In this document: one piece after another, positions 12,044 through 22,480 of the stretch | How positions within the stretch are numbered: position 1 is the stretch's first letter | Layout of the letters: every line of letters starts with the position of its first letter | NCBI RefSeq assembly: GCF_963678975.1 | Contig: NC_089272.1 | Location: forward strand, 3,654,359 to 3,718,358 | Source: Dysidea avara | Lineage: Eukaryota; Porifera; Demospongiae; Dictyoceratida; Dysideidae | Length of the DNA stretch: 64,000 nt | Direction of reading: 5' to 3' | Made by a program: the position numbers and the translations under genes | The notes under the pieces: model-generated | What the model was told of the DNA's origin: nothing | Databases searched by the model: none | The model's input: the letters and a program-made list of their open reading frames with translations, nothing else

Positions 12044-13229
12044 TCAATAACCTTTTTTAGGATTTTGAATTCCTTTTAAGCTGTAGAGACCCTTTCCAAG
12101 TGATTTTACAATTTCATAAGGACCAAGCCATCTGTAATCCAACTTTCTCCCTTTCCATTTCTTTCTTTCATTATCTTTCATCTGAGGAGGATCTTCTGCT
12201 TTGCAACAATCTATTACCAAGACATCAGGATCTTTCTGTGCAATATTTATGTCAATAGGTAGCACAGGCTTTCGTGCAAACATAAGTTCAAATGGAGAGT
12301 ATTGGGTAGATTCTTGCTTGGAGGTGTTGTAGCTATAGACACATGTATCCAAAAAGTTTTCCCATTGCTCCTTATTTTTATCAACATATTTTGCAATCAT
12401 GTTCTGTAGTGTCTGGTTAAATCGTTCAACCAAGCCATTTGCCTGAGGGTGGTAAGCAGTTGTTAGTCTATGATCAATCTGGAGCAGTGACATCATCTGC
12501 TTATCAAACTGGTTATTAAATTCTGTTCCCTGGTCTGTTGTGATGACTCTGGGAATCCCCATTCTCATGAATATCTTAAATAGATTATCAGCCACTTGAA
12601 ATGCACTTTTGTCTGGTGTAGCTATGGCCTCAGCCCACTTGGTGAAGTAGTCAATAACTGTCAATATGTAGCGATTTCCTGTTGGAGATTTGTATGCTAT
12701 TGGGCCAACAAAATCTACTCCCAGATTATACCAGGGAGACTTAACTGGAACAGGATTCAATGCAGGAGCAATAGTTTCCAACTTTCTATTCACATGCTGA
12801 CAGATATCACATCGTTGTACAATTTCTTTGGCATCTTTGGAGAGTAACTCCTTTCCACAAAAATCTCTCAGTGATTCTTGCCAGTGTCTTTCGATATCCA
12901 AGATGGCCAGAAGTCTTATCCTCATGACAAGCATGTACAATTCTCAGCTGTTACTTTCTGTCTCTAATGTATCTGAGTTCATGCACCTCATTTTTGCCCT
13001 TTTTCTTTTTACTAAACATCATTCTCCATCAGCTGTGTGAAAGTTTGTTGCTTTCCTTCTGATAACGCGCTTCTGGTTTTGAGTAATACAGGGTACCTTC
13101 ATGATACTGCTTCTTTGTAAGGTAGAGATATACATCTTCTAACAAGTCAGTCTCACTTTCATCTGTGACATCCCCGCAGTGGTTATCCTCTTCATCCGCA
13201 GAAGCCATGATCACTTTATGATTAAGCAC
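12044..13229 (-). pseudogene. Ginger transposase, N-terminus and DDE integrase core (frameshifted)
   Basis: The N-terminal part (about 13205 to 13030) is acidic and then has YLYLTKKQYHEGTLYYS, similar in kind to the start of GIN1-like proteins. The zinc finger follows across a frameshift: HACHEDKTSGHLGYRKT in one frame, then CDICQH in the next, with the break near 12842. The integrase core is clear: VDFVGPI with the first catalytic Asp, TDQGTEFNNQF with the second Asp, and TAYHPQANGLVERFNQTLQ with the Glu. A C-terminal WLGPYEIVKSLGKGLYSL stretch is the GPY/F module. A second frameshift near 12055, in a run of A and G, separates it from the protease part. It would catalyse cut-and-paste transposition. 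Confidence 0.85.
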
Positions 13230-13589
13230 TAGCTATAAGTTCTGAAACAGGATCACAAACTCAGTAGCTGTATTGCCAGCTGGCTACGTAATTCACACAC
13301 GCCAATTTCAATAGCTAAGCGAGCGGGTCTTGCAAAATATACTAATCAACTAGCGAGCTGCACATACGTAGTTAACTGAGTACTGGCGCCGGTTTAAAGA
13401 CTTTATAGCGGCATACTGAGAGATTTTTGAGAGATTTTTGTGAAGACATCACTTCAAAGAGATTCGGCTAAAACCACTATTTAGCTAGCTAACATAATTA
13501 GCTATTATATACGGTATTATATACGGTATCCGGCTAGCTATTCACGAGGAGGGATCACTCTGGCTTAGCTATTTTGAAATTTGTAACCC

Positions 13590-13711
13590 GGACCATTTAT
13601 GCTTGGGTAGGACCATTTTTGTCGTCATAGTTGGTCCGGCCGGACCGTTTATGTCGAACATATTTGTTCCGGCCGGACCGTTTATGCACCCGGACCAAAT
13701 ATTTTGTTACA
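13590..13711 (-). repeat. Right terminal inverted repeat of the Ginger element
   Basis: Read inward on the minus strand it starts TGTAACAAAATATTTGG and carries GGTCCGGCCGG motifs at spacings like those of the left end. The outer boundary is fixed by the GCAC duplication at 13712-13715. Confidence 0.85.
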
Positions 13712-14395
13712 GCACACAAAAGTATACTTCCAGCTCATGAATAATACTACTGAACAAATAGATTCCTTGTACTGACTCGTACATGTGCGGATCACAAAAC
13801 GCATGACACCGGTTCATCTACGTACTCAGTAGGGGCATCCATTCCCTGCAACCACCCACCAACTCTACCACACCCCGCTGAGTGGTCCTACAAAGTATCG
13901 TCAGCAGTTCTCTCACGTTATTCCCTCGTCGTAGTTGTATCACAATAAATCCGGGCACAGATTATTATTCAGCAATAGACCTCTACCTACTGAATCAAGT
14001 AGCCAAACAGCTAGTCGTCTTGAGTATTTCCACTTCACGCGGTCTATACAGGCAAACTCCAAACTATCATCACTCCGATGCTCGCTTCGATGAGACTACA
14101 CTATTCATTTTGGGCGGGCATATCTCCGTTTTTCAGATTTAAATATAGTAACTCGTAATCTACGGGGCCATTATTAGAAGCCAGACTCTTAAACGTGCAG
14201 CGCTTATTTTCCGTGCAAGAATTCGCTACAGTCAGTGGTTCCCTAGTGGATAGAACTGTAATCGTGAACAGTGTATTCATGCGTGTCCTTGTGCGTGGCT
14301 GCCACGTCAGAAGATTTTCTGATGCCTGGGCAAGGTGAGCTGATGCCTCGGAAAATGCCCGGGTGTAGATACGCCACTGGTTATCGCCTTCTTTT

Positions 14396-14795
14396 TTTTT
14401 TTTTTTTTAATTTTCCCGGGGTATCCAGCACCCCTAGCACTAGATGTTGAAGTGCTAGCCAAAAGAAAGACTAAAAATTTATTAGATTAAGGGAAAGGCA
14501 CCTGACCTTCTATCAGAGCCGAAGGTCAAGAGCCCTATGGCTGGCCGGGCAGCCACTGTGGGAGCGTGCTCCCCTGAGACAAGCAATTGCTGAACGCAGC
14601 AGCGAAAAACTAAGGCGACAGCATAGCCAGACCATAACACTGCTGTAAGCAACACCCCTTTTCAAAGACAGTAAACATGCCAGACGTTTGTAAACAACAT
14701 TAGTAGCTACACCCACTCATTCCACCAAATGTGGAAAACACTATAAGAGTCCATCTCAACTTCTCTGATCCTTTGCTCATATTCAGTCTGCGCGC
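14396..14795 (-). mobile_element. 5'-truncated LINE (non-LTR retrotransposon) 3' end
   Basis: On the minus strand it ends in a poly(A) tract (plus-strand T run near 14394-14409). It is flanked by a perfect 13 bp duplication ATCGCCTTCTTTT at 14383-14395 and 14796-14808, the hallmark of target-primed reverse transcription. The coding remnant reads NVVYKRLACLL, then CCRLSFSLLRSAIACLRG, like the extreme C-terminus of LINE reverse transcriptases, followed by about 120 bp of 3' UTR. It is 5'-truncated, with frame breaks near 14720. Confidence 0.8.
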
Positions 14796-14810
14796 ATCGC
14801 CTTCTTTTGA

Positions 14811-15290
14811 TGGCATCAATGTCGGATATTGGCACATGCCAAAAACCCATGTCGGTACACCTCTACTAGCCGGCTACACGCATCCTCGAATTGAGGTTCG
14901 CGCTAAGTGAATTCATAAAGTGAGAAATGAAATGAAAGTGATTTAACAAAACAGTTTTGTCCCGTTGGTTACTATATATCTGTTATGTTACTAGTCAGGT
15001 CTTACCTCATTTGGATCGCCATCAGGCTGTGGCCTAATCATGATGATTCCTCCGCGAAAGACACCAGTGGCTGCACGGAGATGGAGTGTGCAATATACTA
15101 TCAACAGTGCTATCTTTCCACCCAACATCACTGCTACTACAGCCGTCTAATCAATGGGAGGCTTAAATGGGAGGTCTAGACCCACCTATGGGCAACGCCT
15201 TTGTCTCCATAACAACTCAATGCTAATTTAGGAGGAGACGTCATGATCACACACGTGATCACACTAGTTAAATCTCACACGATCTGCTCA
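14811..15290. other. Non-coding stretch, nothing recognised
   Basis: No gene or bounded element could be supported here. Confidence 0.4.
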
Positions 15291-15295
15291 TTGAA

Positions 15296-15960
15296 TAGTT
15301 TGTACCAGAACAACAGGTTATAGATAGGTTGTACAAAGCAATGGTTAATTCAATTATAGAATATGCAGCTGTTATCTGGGCACCTCATGATCTATATAGG
15401 CATGAAATGAGCTATTATTAATACACAATTTGAAGGTCCATGAAATGAATTGTATAAAACATCTGTAATGGATCAACATGCACCCATTATTTTACCAGTT
15501 GAAGTGTTGTCTAGAAGCGCACAACATAGTAGTACATGCCAGCTGGCAATTACCAATGTACATTTTTATGTGCTAAGATACACCTGTAAAAACTGCTGCT
15601 GTTTCTACACTGTATGAGCATATACCCAGTCAGAGAGCACAGCTCAAAAACATGCAGCTATAAGCTGTCTTGGATAGAGAAGTTGACCAGACATCTACAA
15701 CTGGATGAAGAACTTGACAAAACAGATAGAAAATGTCCTACCCTGGAACATCAAGCTTATATTCAATGTATATTTTATATCAATCTGTTTGCCCCAAGTA
15801 TCTGTTATGAAATGTATCACCTTTGTTCAGTACAGTACAAAGAGTGTACGTGTCAAGTGTCAGGTTTTCTGTTGTATACATATTATACCATTTCACAAAT
15901 TAAAGTAATTCTATGTTTGGCAGTGTCTGTTACATATGGTCATGATGTGTACAGTGCACT
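15296..15960 (-). pseudogene. Decayed copy of the TAT 3' flank
   Basis: The stretch is similar to 22480-23060 (shared text such as GGATCAACATGCACCCATTA and CAACTGGATGAA). It ends near 15910-15940 with CTATGTTTGGCAGTGTCTG, the complement of the last codons and stop of the tyrosine aminotransferase exon at 63017. Little more than the 3' untranslated flank and a few terminal codons survive. It is one of three remnants of the TAT end between 15 and 24 kb. Confidence 0.5.
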
Positions 15961-17500
15961 TTCATAGTTGAGCAAGAAACTTTATTACTCCTACTTGTCT
16001 ATGTATACCCAGCTAAAAACAATATAATCATTATTGCTCTATATCTAGCTTATTTCCTGGATAAAGAACTGAGACATCTACAACTGGATGAAAGAACTTG
16101 ACAGGTTAACCACCACTCCTGAAAAATATACATTATAATATATAGCTTATAATCAATGTAACAGTGATCAAAGAGAGGTTATACAAATACTGGCCATGGA
16201 CTGGATTACTGGACTGCTGATTTTTACTTCCTGTAAAGTTTTAGCACTTCAATTCAATGTTGTTAACTATTGGCATAACATTTTCTTCAACACACTTGTC
16301 ATCATATATACCCACTTGAATGTGCACATGAGTGTGACATGTCCCAAAAATGTTGCATAGAGTTTATCTGTCTGTATATAGCTAATAGCTATATATGATG
16401 CATACAGGAAAATGAACAATGTATTAATGTATGCTAGCTATTTGCGATATATTTACAAGTTTTTTTCTTCTAATTAATTGAAAATTGTATTATCTGTCAG
16501 AAATGATTACTTTGGTGCCTTCTCTACCAAAACACTCTATTTTAAAGATAAGATAGGAAATGGCTGAGCCAATGTGTAAATAAACACAGTATAGCAGTAC
16601 AACACATCTGTAATAGCTACATGTAATAGTTATACCATGGGCAAGAGTGCTTTGCCTTATATATACACACAAGCATGAGGGCCGCAGGCCCGAGTGTGAG
16701 TGCATATTATATAGTTATACAATGACCACGAGTGCTCTGCCTGATATAAATGCACGAGCCTGAGGGCCGTCAGGCCCGAAGGCAAGTGCGTTTATACAGG
16801 CAGAGTACGAGTGCACGTTGTATAACTGTTATGTACCACTCACCTAATAGGTGGGGAGAGTCTCACAAGACAGCTGTAACACTTATAAAGGCCAGGTTTC
16901 TAACATCGATTGTGGGTAACCAAGCCGATTGTTGCGATGACATTCCCCCTGCAGTACTACAGCCACCTGAGATATTGAAAGCTAGTACGCTATGGGTTAT
17001 ATCACTAACCTGCATTCGCTGTTCGACTCTCATCATGTAGTGCTCAGCATGCCAGCGTGCCATATAGACTAAGCACCAGACTAATCGCCATAGTGATTCT
17101 CTCGAGTGAAAAAAAGCAGCTAAATAGATGGTTAAGTAAACAAAACCTAACTAATAAACGATACTAGTCTAATTCTTACTATTCACACTGGCTAAACTCG
17201 AATCTGGTGGCATGACAAAACTGGTTACCACAATCGAACGTAAAGGTTAGTATTATTTAGAATATATTTGTTTTATTGAGTCATTGTCGAAGTGGACTAC
17301 AGTTTAATCTGAGCTAAAATGGCACCAGACTAGTAAGGTGTATAAGTACGTTTATATATATATGTAGACTAGAGTTGTGGCCACCTGCGTTGGCTTTTTC
17401 GATTGCCATTGGCTGCTTGTAAACATTATATGTATTGGTGACGTTATGGCCCACAATCGACCTTTACATGTTAGGCTATAAAAGAATTTGAGTGATCTGT
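15961..17500. other. Gene-free stretch with GGGCC-type short palindromes
   Basis: 16610-16830 contains two diverged copies of a block with GAGGGCC..GGCCCGA palindromes and CGAGTGC/TGCACGAG words, without clear ends. Nothing else recognised. Confidence 0.4.
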
Positions 17501-17510
17501 GAAGTGTCTT

Positions 17511-17863
17511 TCCACCTATTAGCACTGTGAAAAAAGAGGGATATAATATGGTATTTCCAGTGGCTTATTGAATACAAAAAGCTTGATATAACCTGTATTA
17601 TACTAGCAATCCCACATAAGGCTTTAGTTAATGTGTTAAACATACTGAAACCATATATGTGATGGTATAGTGTAGGCATTATATCAGATATAAGCTATTT
17701 CAAGTATTGTGGTAATTAAACTGAAACCATACATGCAATAGTATAGTATGCATTATACTAAAGTATAAGATGAGTATAATACAGGATTTATATTAGGCTT
17801 ATTTGTATTCAATAAGCCACTGGAAATACCATCTTATATCCCACCTTTTTCACAGTGTAGGTG
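17511..17863. mobile_element. MITE-like inverted repeat
   Basis: CACTGTGAAAAAAGAGGGAT ... CAGTGGCTTATTGAATA (17524-17573) reappears inverted at 17806-17856. The arms are about 55 bp and imperfect. No target duplication could be fixed. It is non-coding. Confidence 0.6.
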
Positions 17864-17879
17864 AGGTGTCGTAGTGGTC

Positions 17880-18060
17880 TTCACCACCGGCACTTGTGTT
17901 ATGCTGCACAAAACCGCAGCCAGTGCAATATCTGTATATTGCACTGCGGTCGGTGCATTATAACTTATAATGCACTCGTTGTGGTCTACAAAACCGCAAC
18001 CAGTGCGTTATAAGTTATAATGCACTCGCTGCGGTCTGCAGCAGTGCAATGTACAAATTA
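17880..18060. repeat. Short palindromic direct repeats
   Basis: The palindromic block GTGCATTATAACTTATAATGCAC is present twice in near-identical form between CCGCAACCAGTGC-type words (also written inverted as GCACTGCGGTC). The function is unknown; it may be part of a satellite or an element end. Confidence 0.5.
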
Positions 18061-18198
18061 TGGCACTGGCGGTGCCTTTGAACTGCCCACGCAGAGTGGT
18101 ACATATACAGGCAAAGCACGAGTGCCCATGGTAGAACTAATATGTTCTACTTTAGCATGCAGACTTGCCTAATTGACAAAAATTTTAGTTGCTATACC

Positions 18199-18486
18199 CT
18201 TCTCTTATATAGGGAACCAAGTAATCTGCGATTGTGGGATTCAATTTTGCCAAACAAGCTGTGATTGTGGGATTCAATTTTGCCAAACAAACTGTGATTG
18301 TGGGATTCGATTTTGATACATCAAACAGTAGTTTGACTTTACTTTTCCTAATATGTTAATTATGTTACTTTAATTGTTACATTTACAAAAGTAAAAAAAA
18401 AAAACAATTCAATCCCACAATCACAGTTTGTTTGGCAAAATTCAATCCCACAATCACAACTTGTTTGATTCCCTATATAAGAGAAG
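18199..18486. mobile_element. MITE with 18 bp terminal inverted repeats
   Basis: The terminal repeats are CTTCTCTTATATAGGGAA and its inverse at 18469-18486. Just inside are two to three direct copies of TGTGATTGTGGGATTCAATT on the left and their inverses on the right (18410-18465), so the whole can fold into a long hairpin. It is non-coding. Confidence 0.75.
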
Positions 18487-18614
18487 AGAGATAACAGTAT
18501 AACATCAAAGAAATCTACTGATTTCTGGATATACTGTGCACTCCTATTAGGTGTGCAATGTCTCTAGTTAATGAGACATACGCACTGTACCAGTGCTTAT
18601 ATCATTAAGTACGG

Positions 18615-18870
18615 TAGTACTTAATGGTAGGGATTGTCAAGGTTCACAATTTCCCGCCAAAAATTTACGCACCAAAAGCAGACATGCAAAACCATCTCGG
18701 CGATTCAGCAGTATTGTATTACAAAAGTGAAGCACGATTTCGCCTTCAAAACGGCACGAAATGCATCCTATGAGTTTCCACGAATTTTAAAAAAAATTCT
18801 AATTTTCTAGTGACTGACTCCCTAACTGATGCCTTCAGCCAGGCCTAGCGGGAAGATGGCAACAGCTACA
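18615..18870. repeat. Copy of the GACTGACT / TGATGCCTTCAG repeat family
   Basis: It shares GTGACTGACTCCCTAACTGA and TGATGCCTTCAG with the copies at 34200-34330 and, inverted, at 37790-37990. The ends are not clear. Confidence 0.55.
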
Positions 18871-19412
18871 GTCCTACTTCTTGCATGAAAACGGCTCGCT
18901 TTGCCTATAGATTAAACCTTTCCTACACCGATAGAAATACAATCCTTGCGCTAGGGTCTTACCTTTCATCGTTCTTTAATGTCGCCATCTTCCTGGATTC
19001 ACTACAGGTAGTGTTAATAACTCCACAAAGGCTTCAATGTACGGCGCCGTCCGTTTCAATAAGAGTGCTCGCTAAATAGATTAATCATAATCTTCGCGGT
19101 AAAATATTCGAATACACGTGGTTGAAAGTTCGAAGTTGATTTTGAGCAAGAAGAGCGAGCTGTTCACAATCGGGAAGCTTTGTACGTGTAAGTGAATATA
19201 TTTAGCGACTTATATCTTTTGTTTCTGGCAAAGTTAACCGGCAAAATTAATATTGCTTGCGTTTGTAAACGCATTTCTTTGCTGTAAACAACGTATCTAC
19301 CTCAAGTATTTGAGCGATATTAGAAATAATTCGTAGCAAAATAGCGTTAGCTAAGGGTATTGTGGTTATTATTGCTTTGTGTGTTTTCTCTGAGGCAATA
19401 TTGGGTGCGGCA
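18871..19412. other. Non-coding stretch upstream of the KSR-repeat protein
   Basis: No independent feature. It may contain the 5' region of the broken gene that starts at 19413. Confidence 0.35.
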
Positions 19413-19833
19413 ATGCCTTCGAAGGAAGCGGCGCGGAAGAGTAGAAAGAAGGAGAATAACAGGGCGTACTATGAAGCTCATAGAGAGTCTCTACTCTCAG
19501 AGAGAAAGAACAAGTACAGCAGTGAATGCCGATCACAGCGTCATGCTAATGAGTACTACAAAAATGTAACAGCGTCGCGGGAAAAATCAGCTGAAGCCAC
19601 CAAAACATCATTTAGCTAACAAAGATTTGGCAAAGTCTCGCATTGAGTCAGCGGAAAGGCAAAGGGAATACTACCATCAAGACTTGGAAAAGTCTCGTGT
19701 GGATTCTGCAGAGAGCACTAAAGAACATTACCGCAAGGATGTTGCCAAATCCCGTGCTGCTACTAGATCCTCAACCAGCAAGTACTACTTTTCTAATATT
19801 GAGAAACTGTGCAAAGAATCTAAACACAGGTAA
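19413..19833 (+). pseudogene. KSR-repeat protein, N-terminal exon of a mobile-element gene (frameshifted)
   Basis: From ATG 19413 the product is very basic and charged, and repeats the pattern K-S-R-x2-S-A-E-x4-Y-Y-x2-D roughly every 16-18 residues (AKSRIESAERQREYYHQD, EKSRVDSAE, AKSRAATRSS). A frameshift near 19595 separates the first 60 codons from the rest. The second frame ends at a possible donor (CACAG/GTAATG) near 19830. From memory, such repeats form the N-terminus of large transposon-encoded proteins in sponges and cnidarians. No continuation was found downstream, so this is a truncated remnant. The function is unknown; it is probably a coiled-coil or nucleic-acid-binding region. Confidence 0.55.
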
Positions 19834-19959
19834 TGTTGTCTATAACATAGCTAGCAAACCATGGACATTGAAGAAATAGTAACTTTAGTGTCCTGTGTAA
19901 TAGAAACTGCATGCACATAAAAGATAAGATTCATGAAATGTTTGTAAAAAGTACACAAA

Positions 19960-20226
19960 CAAGTGGAACAAAAAATTAGGAATTTTCAATATGAGTAGGG
20001 ATCAAAGTAATAAAAAGTACTGAAACAAGAGAGATTATCTACCACCTGAGGTCATGCTAGTACACACGTAATCCCTACTCCAGTGCCATTATATCTTTGG
20101 CACTGAAGTAGGGATTACGTGTGTACTAGCATGACTTCAGGTGGTAGATAATCTCTCTTGTTTCAGTACTTTTTATTACTTTGATCCCTACTCATATTGA
20201 AAATTCCTAATTTTTTGTTCCACTTG
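19960..20226. mobile_element. Near-perfect hairpin MITE, about 125 bp arms
   Basis: CAAGTGGAACAAAAAATTAG at 19960 is mirrored by the right end at 20207-20226. The arms match almost base for base around a loop near 20085-20100, so the copy is young. There is no coding capacity. Confidence 0.8.
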
Positions 20227-20633
20227 TATCATTAACATTTTGAACCAGTACAATATGTGATATATGTGCACTGGCTTTCCTTTGATCTGAGGTGTGAAAG
20301 TGGTACATATAATGCAATACAGCCAGCTCACTACTTGGTTTATGTAACTATATAGAGAAAGTTTTGAAAGCCACTACTGAATTGACAAACTTGTGCCCTG
20401 ACCAGCAAAAAAACTGAAGTTAAAGCCCTCAAGACACCAGTCTATGCAGTGTGTGTGTGTACCTTCTCAGTAATAAATACTAATTTAATTCTGTTTGTCC
20501 CAATTAGTATATGATGAAAATGTTTTACTTCTGCACAGTATGAAGCCAGGTACTGTATAAGTTTCCAATGCCAGATGTTACGATGTATTCCATTTCACAA
20601 TTTAAAGTATTATTATTATTACAAAATTATTTT

Positions 20634-20732
20634 CTATGCTTGGTAGTGTCTGTTACAGAATTCTCTGATATGATCACAAGCTTTTTCATCTTTCAATAAC
20701 ACCAATCTGATGAAGCCTGGATACTTGAAACA
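20634..20732 (-). pseudogene. Orphan last exon of tyrosine aminotransferase (copy 1)
   Basis: Reading from 20732 after a CAG acceptor: CFKYPGFIRLVLL, then REFCNRHYQA and a stop at 20634-20636. It aligns with the last exon of the TAT gene at 63017-63127 but lacks four codons. It is open but has no neighbouring TAT exons, so it is a remnant. Confidence 0.65.
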
Positions 20733-21004
20733 CTGTAACATATATCAGGATGGCCATCACATTTGTATAATAAAGACACTCTCCTGCAGATGTGTGTAAT
20801 AATATCAAATGCGATCAAGTAGCTAGCAGATGGTATTATAAACTGTAGTACTGACCAATGTCATTTTTGCATAAAGACCTTAGTGGGCAAATCAGCTGAA
20901 ATTTAGCTCAACAATGATCTGACTTTTGAAGTCAGTACACCACATGTCAATCCTAATGAAAAATGACCATCTGCCTTTTTGAAAACCACTTGATGATAAA
21001 AAAA

Positions 21005-21088
21005 TGTGAATATTGTCTCAAACTGTGCACAGCATGTGATCAAGGAAGGCTTTCATTCAGTTCACAGTGATGATGACACTACTGATTA
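21005..21088 (+). pseudogene. BPHL-like hydrolase, 3' fragment
   Basis: About 80 bp match the C-terminal coding part of BPHL-1 and BPHL-2, including GGCTTTCATTCAGTTCACAG around the catalytic His (EGFHSVH) and GATGACACTACTGAT. It ends abruptly at the tyrosine recombinase remnant. With the TAT fragment at 23.05-23.31 kb it preserves the same BPHL-then-TAT order as the intact genes. Confidence 0.7.
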
Positions 21089-21109
21089 GCTTGTTGCAAG
21101 CCTACATGA

Positions 21110-21850
21110 ACAGTTCAGTGAGCAGCTCACACCTCGACTTCAGCTAGTCTTACGTGGCATAAAAAAGTCTCAAGCATCTACTTCTTCACCGAGGGTCCGA
21201 CTGCCAATCACTCTCCAATTAATGCAAAGCATAAAAAAACATACTCTCTAACAAACCCCACTTGTACAGAAATATCATGCTTTGGGCTGCTTGTTGTTTG
21301 GCCTTTTTTGGATTCTTGCGTGTTAGCGAGTTTACCATCCCAAGCCACAATGGCTATGACCCATCTCTACACCTGTCAACCCAAGATATCTCCATAGATA
21401 ACAGAGATAATCCCAATGTTCTGAGAATCCATATCAAACAATCAAAGACTGACCCTTTTCAGCAAGACGTACAAATTTACTTGGGCACAACCAGCACAAA
21501 TGTATGTCCCATTCTAGGTGTATCCTCCCATACCTGGCACAAAGAGGAACACAACCAGGACCTCTATTCCTCACAGAGAATGGCCAAGGCCTTACCAGAC
21601 AAATTTTCTGTACAGCATTAAACTCAATCCTGTCCAAAATGCAAGTTAATTGCAATTGGTACAATTCCCACAGTTTCCGCATTGGAGCAGCAACCACTGC
21701 AGCCAAAGCAAATATACCTGAAGCATACATCAAGATGTTAGGCAGATGGCAGAGTGATGCTTACCAGATACGTCAAGACACCTCCATGTGAGCTAGCCAA
21801 ATTTTCTGCATTGATAGCTTCAGCTTCATCTAGTATTCCACAGCAGAGTG
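21110..21850 (+). pseudogene. Tyrosine recombinase of a mobile element (frameshifted)
   Basis: The frame begins near 21120 (LTPRLQLVLRGIKKSQ), meets a stop near 21250, and continues LWAACCLAFFGFLRVSEFTI with the first catalytic Arg, then IKQSKTDPF with the Lys. After a frameshift near 21526 it reads YNSHSFRIGAAT (His and second Arg), then MLGRWQSDAY. The catalytic Tyr lies one base out of frame (near 21770) before VKTPP. This is the phage-integrase fold as used by Crypton or DIRS-type elements. No reverse transcriptase is seen nearby, so a Crypton-like or solitary recombinase is possible. At least two frameshifts and one stop: inactive. It sits between BPHL and TAT remnants and so interrupts an old gene copy. 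Confidence 0.8.
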
Positions 21851-22480
21851 ACAGCACCTAGCTAACAGTAATAAGAAACACATGAACTGACTTGATATGC
21901 AGCACTACACATTTATTGCACGCTTAAGTACAGTATCATACATCACACAGAGTACTGTAACTTGACTGTATTCTATTTACTTGTGCACACACATAATATG
22001 CTTGTAATATTAATAAGCGATAATGCATTGAAGCATCTGCGCCAGAATCCTTGGTGGTGAAAGATTCCCATGTATACATGGTCATCTTTCTGTGGTTTCA
22101 GCAGCAAGAATTTGGACAGTCATTTGCTGATCCCGCTCCAACCTTCTTGCCTGCCCAAGTATTTGTGGCTTGATTTGTATTATTACTCTTGGCCTGTAAA
22201 AGTCAAAACAATTGAAATAAATTAGGTCTTCCCCAAAGCAGTCAGGGCCTTGCACACCTACCAACTCACCACAATCAACTTTAGATCGTGGTAGAGCCAA
22301 ATGATCTCAGAAGACAACCGAAGCTACATACAGACTGGGGGAAGGGTTAGACTACCACCAAAGACAGTTGTTCCCAGTAAAGGTTAGTGACAACATTAAC
22401 CATAATAAAACACTGCTTGTAGTGTGTTTATTGTATTTTAACCAAGTTTTATGAAAAATCGATGCAGCATACAGATTATA
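21851..22480. other. Mostly unassigned; weak minus-strand frame
   Basis: On the minus strand 22082-22195 reads PRVIIQIKPQILGQARRLER and ends at a stop, preceded by a TTTTACAGGC acceptor-like site. This could be the last exon of a repeat-encoded protein. The family was not recognised and it is not called as a gene. Confidence 0.3.

Larger units (their letters stand above)
10112..13711 (-). mobile_element. Ginger-type DNA transposon, 3600 bp, target duplication GCAC
   Basis: The termini start TGTCA and TGTAA (inverse), matching the TGTNR ends I recall for Ginger elements. GCAC is duplicated exactly at 10108-10111 and 13712-13715. Inside, on the minus strand, are an H2C2 zinc finger, a retrovirus-like DDE integrase core, an Ulp1-type cysteine protease and a PHD-like zinc finger. 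This is the domain set described for Ginger1 DNA transposons, which are related to the integrases of Gypsy retrotransposons and cellular GIN1. No reverse transcriptase, gag or long terminal repeats are present. Two frameshifts (near 12842 and 12055) and an in-frame TGA (11026-11028) show that this copy is dead. Confidence 0.9.
9866..14379. mobile_element. hAT-like element (about 0.9 kb) carrying the Ginger insertion
   Basis: The left end CAGGGGCGTATCTAGC and the right end, inverse of CCAGTGGCGTATCTAC, form imperfect terminal repeats. The flanks are GTTATTGC (9858-9865) and GTTATCGC (14380-14387), an 8 bp duplication with one change. Removing the Ginger element (10112-13711) and one GCAC leaves about 910 bp without an evident transposase, so it is non-autonomous. 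Later, a LINE tail landed directly beside its right flank. Confidence 0.7.

Noticed and set aside
10112-13711. Endogenous retrovirus or Gypsy element, because of the retroviral-type integrase
   Set aside because: No LTRs, gag, protease of retroviral type or reverse transcriptase. The terminal inverted repeats and the Ulp1/PHD tail identify a Ginger DNA transposon.
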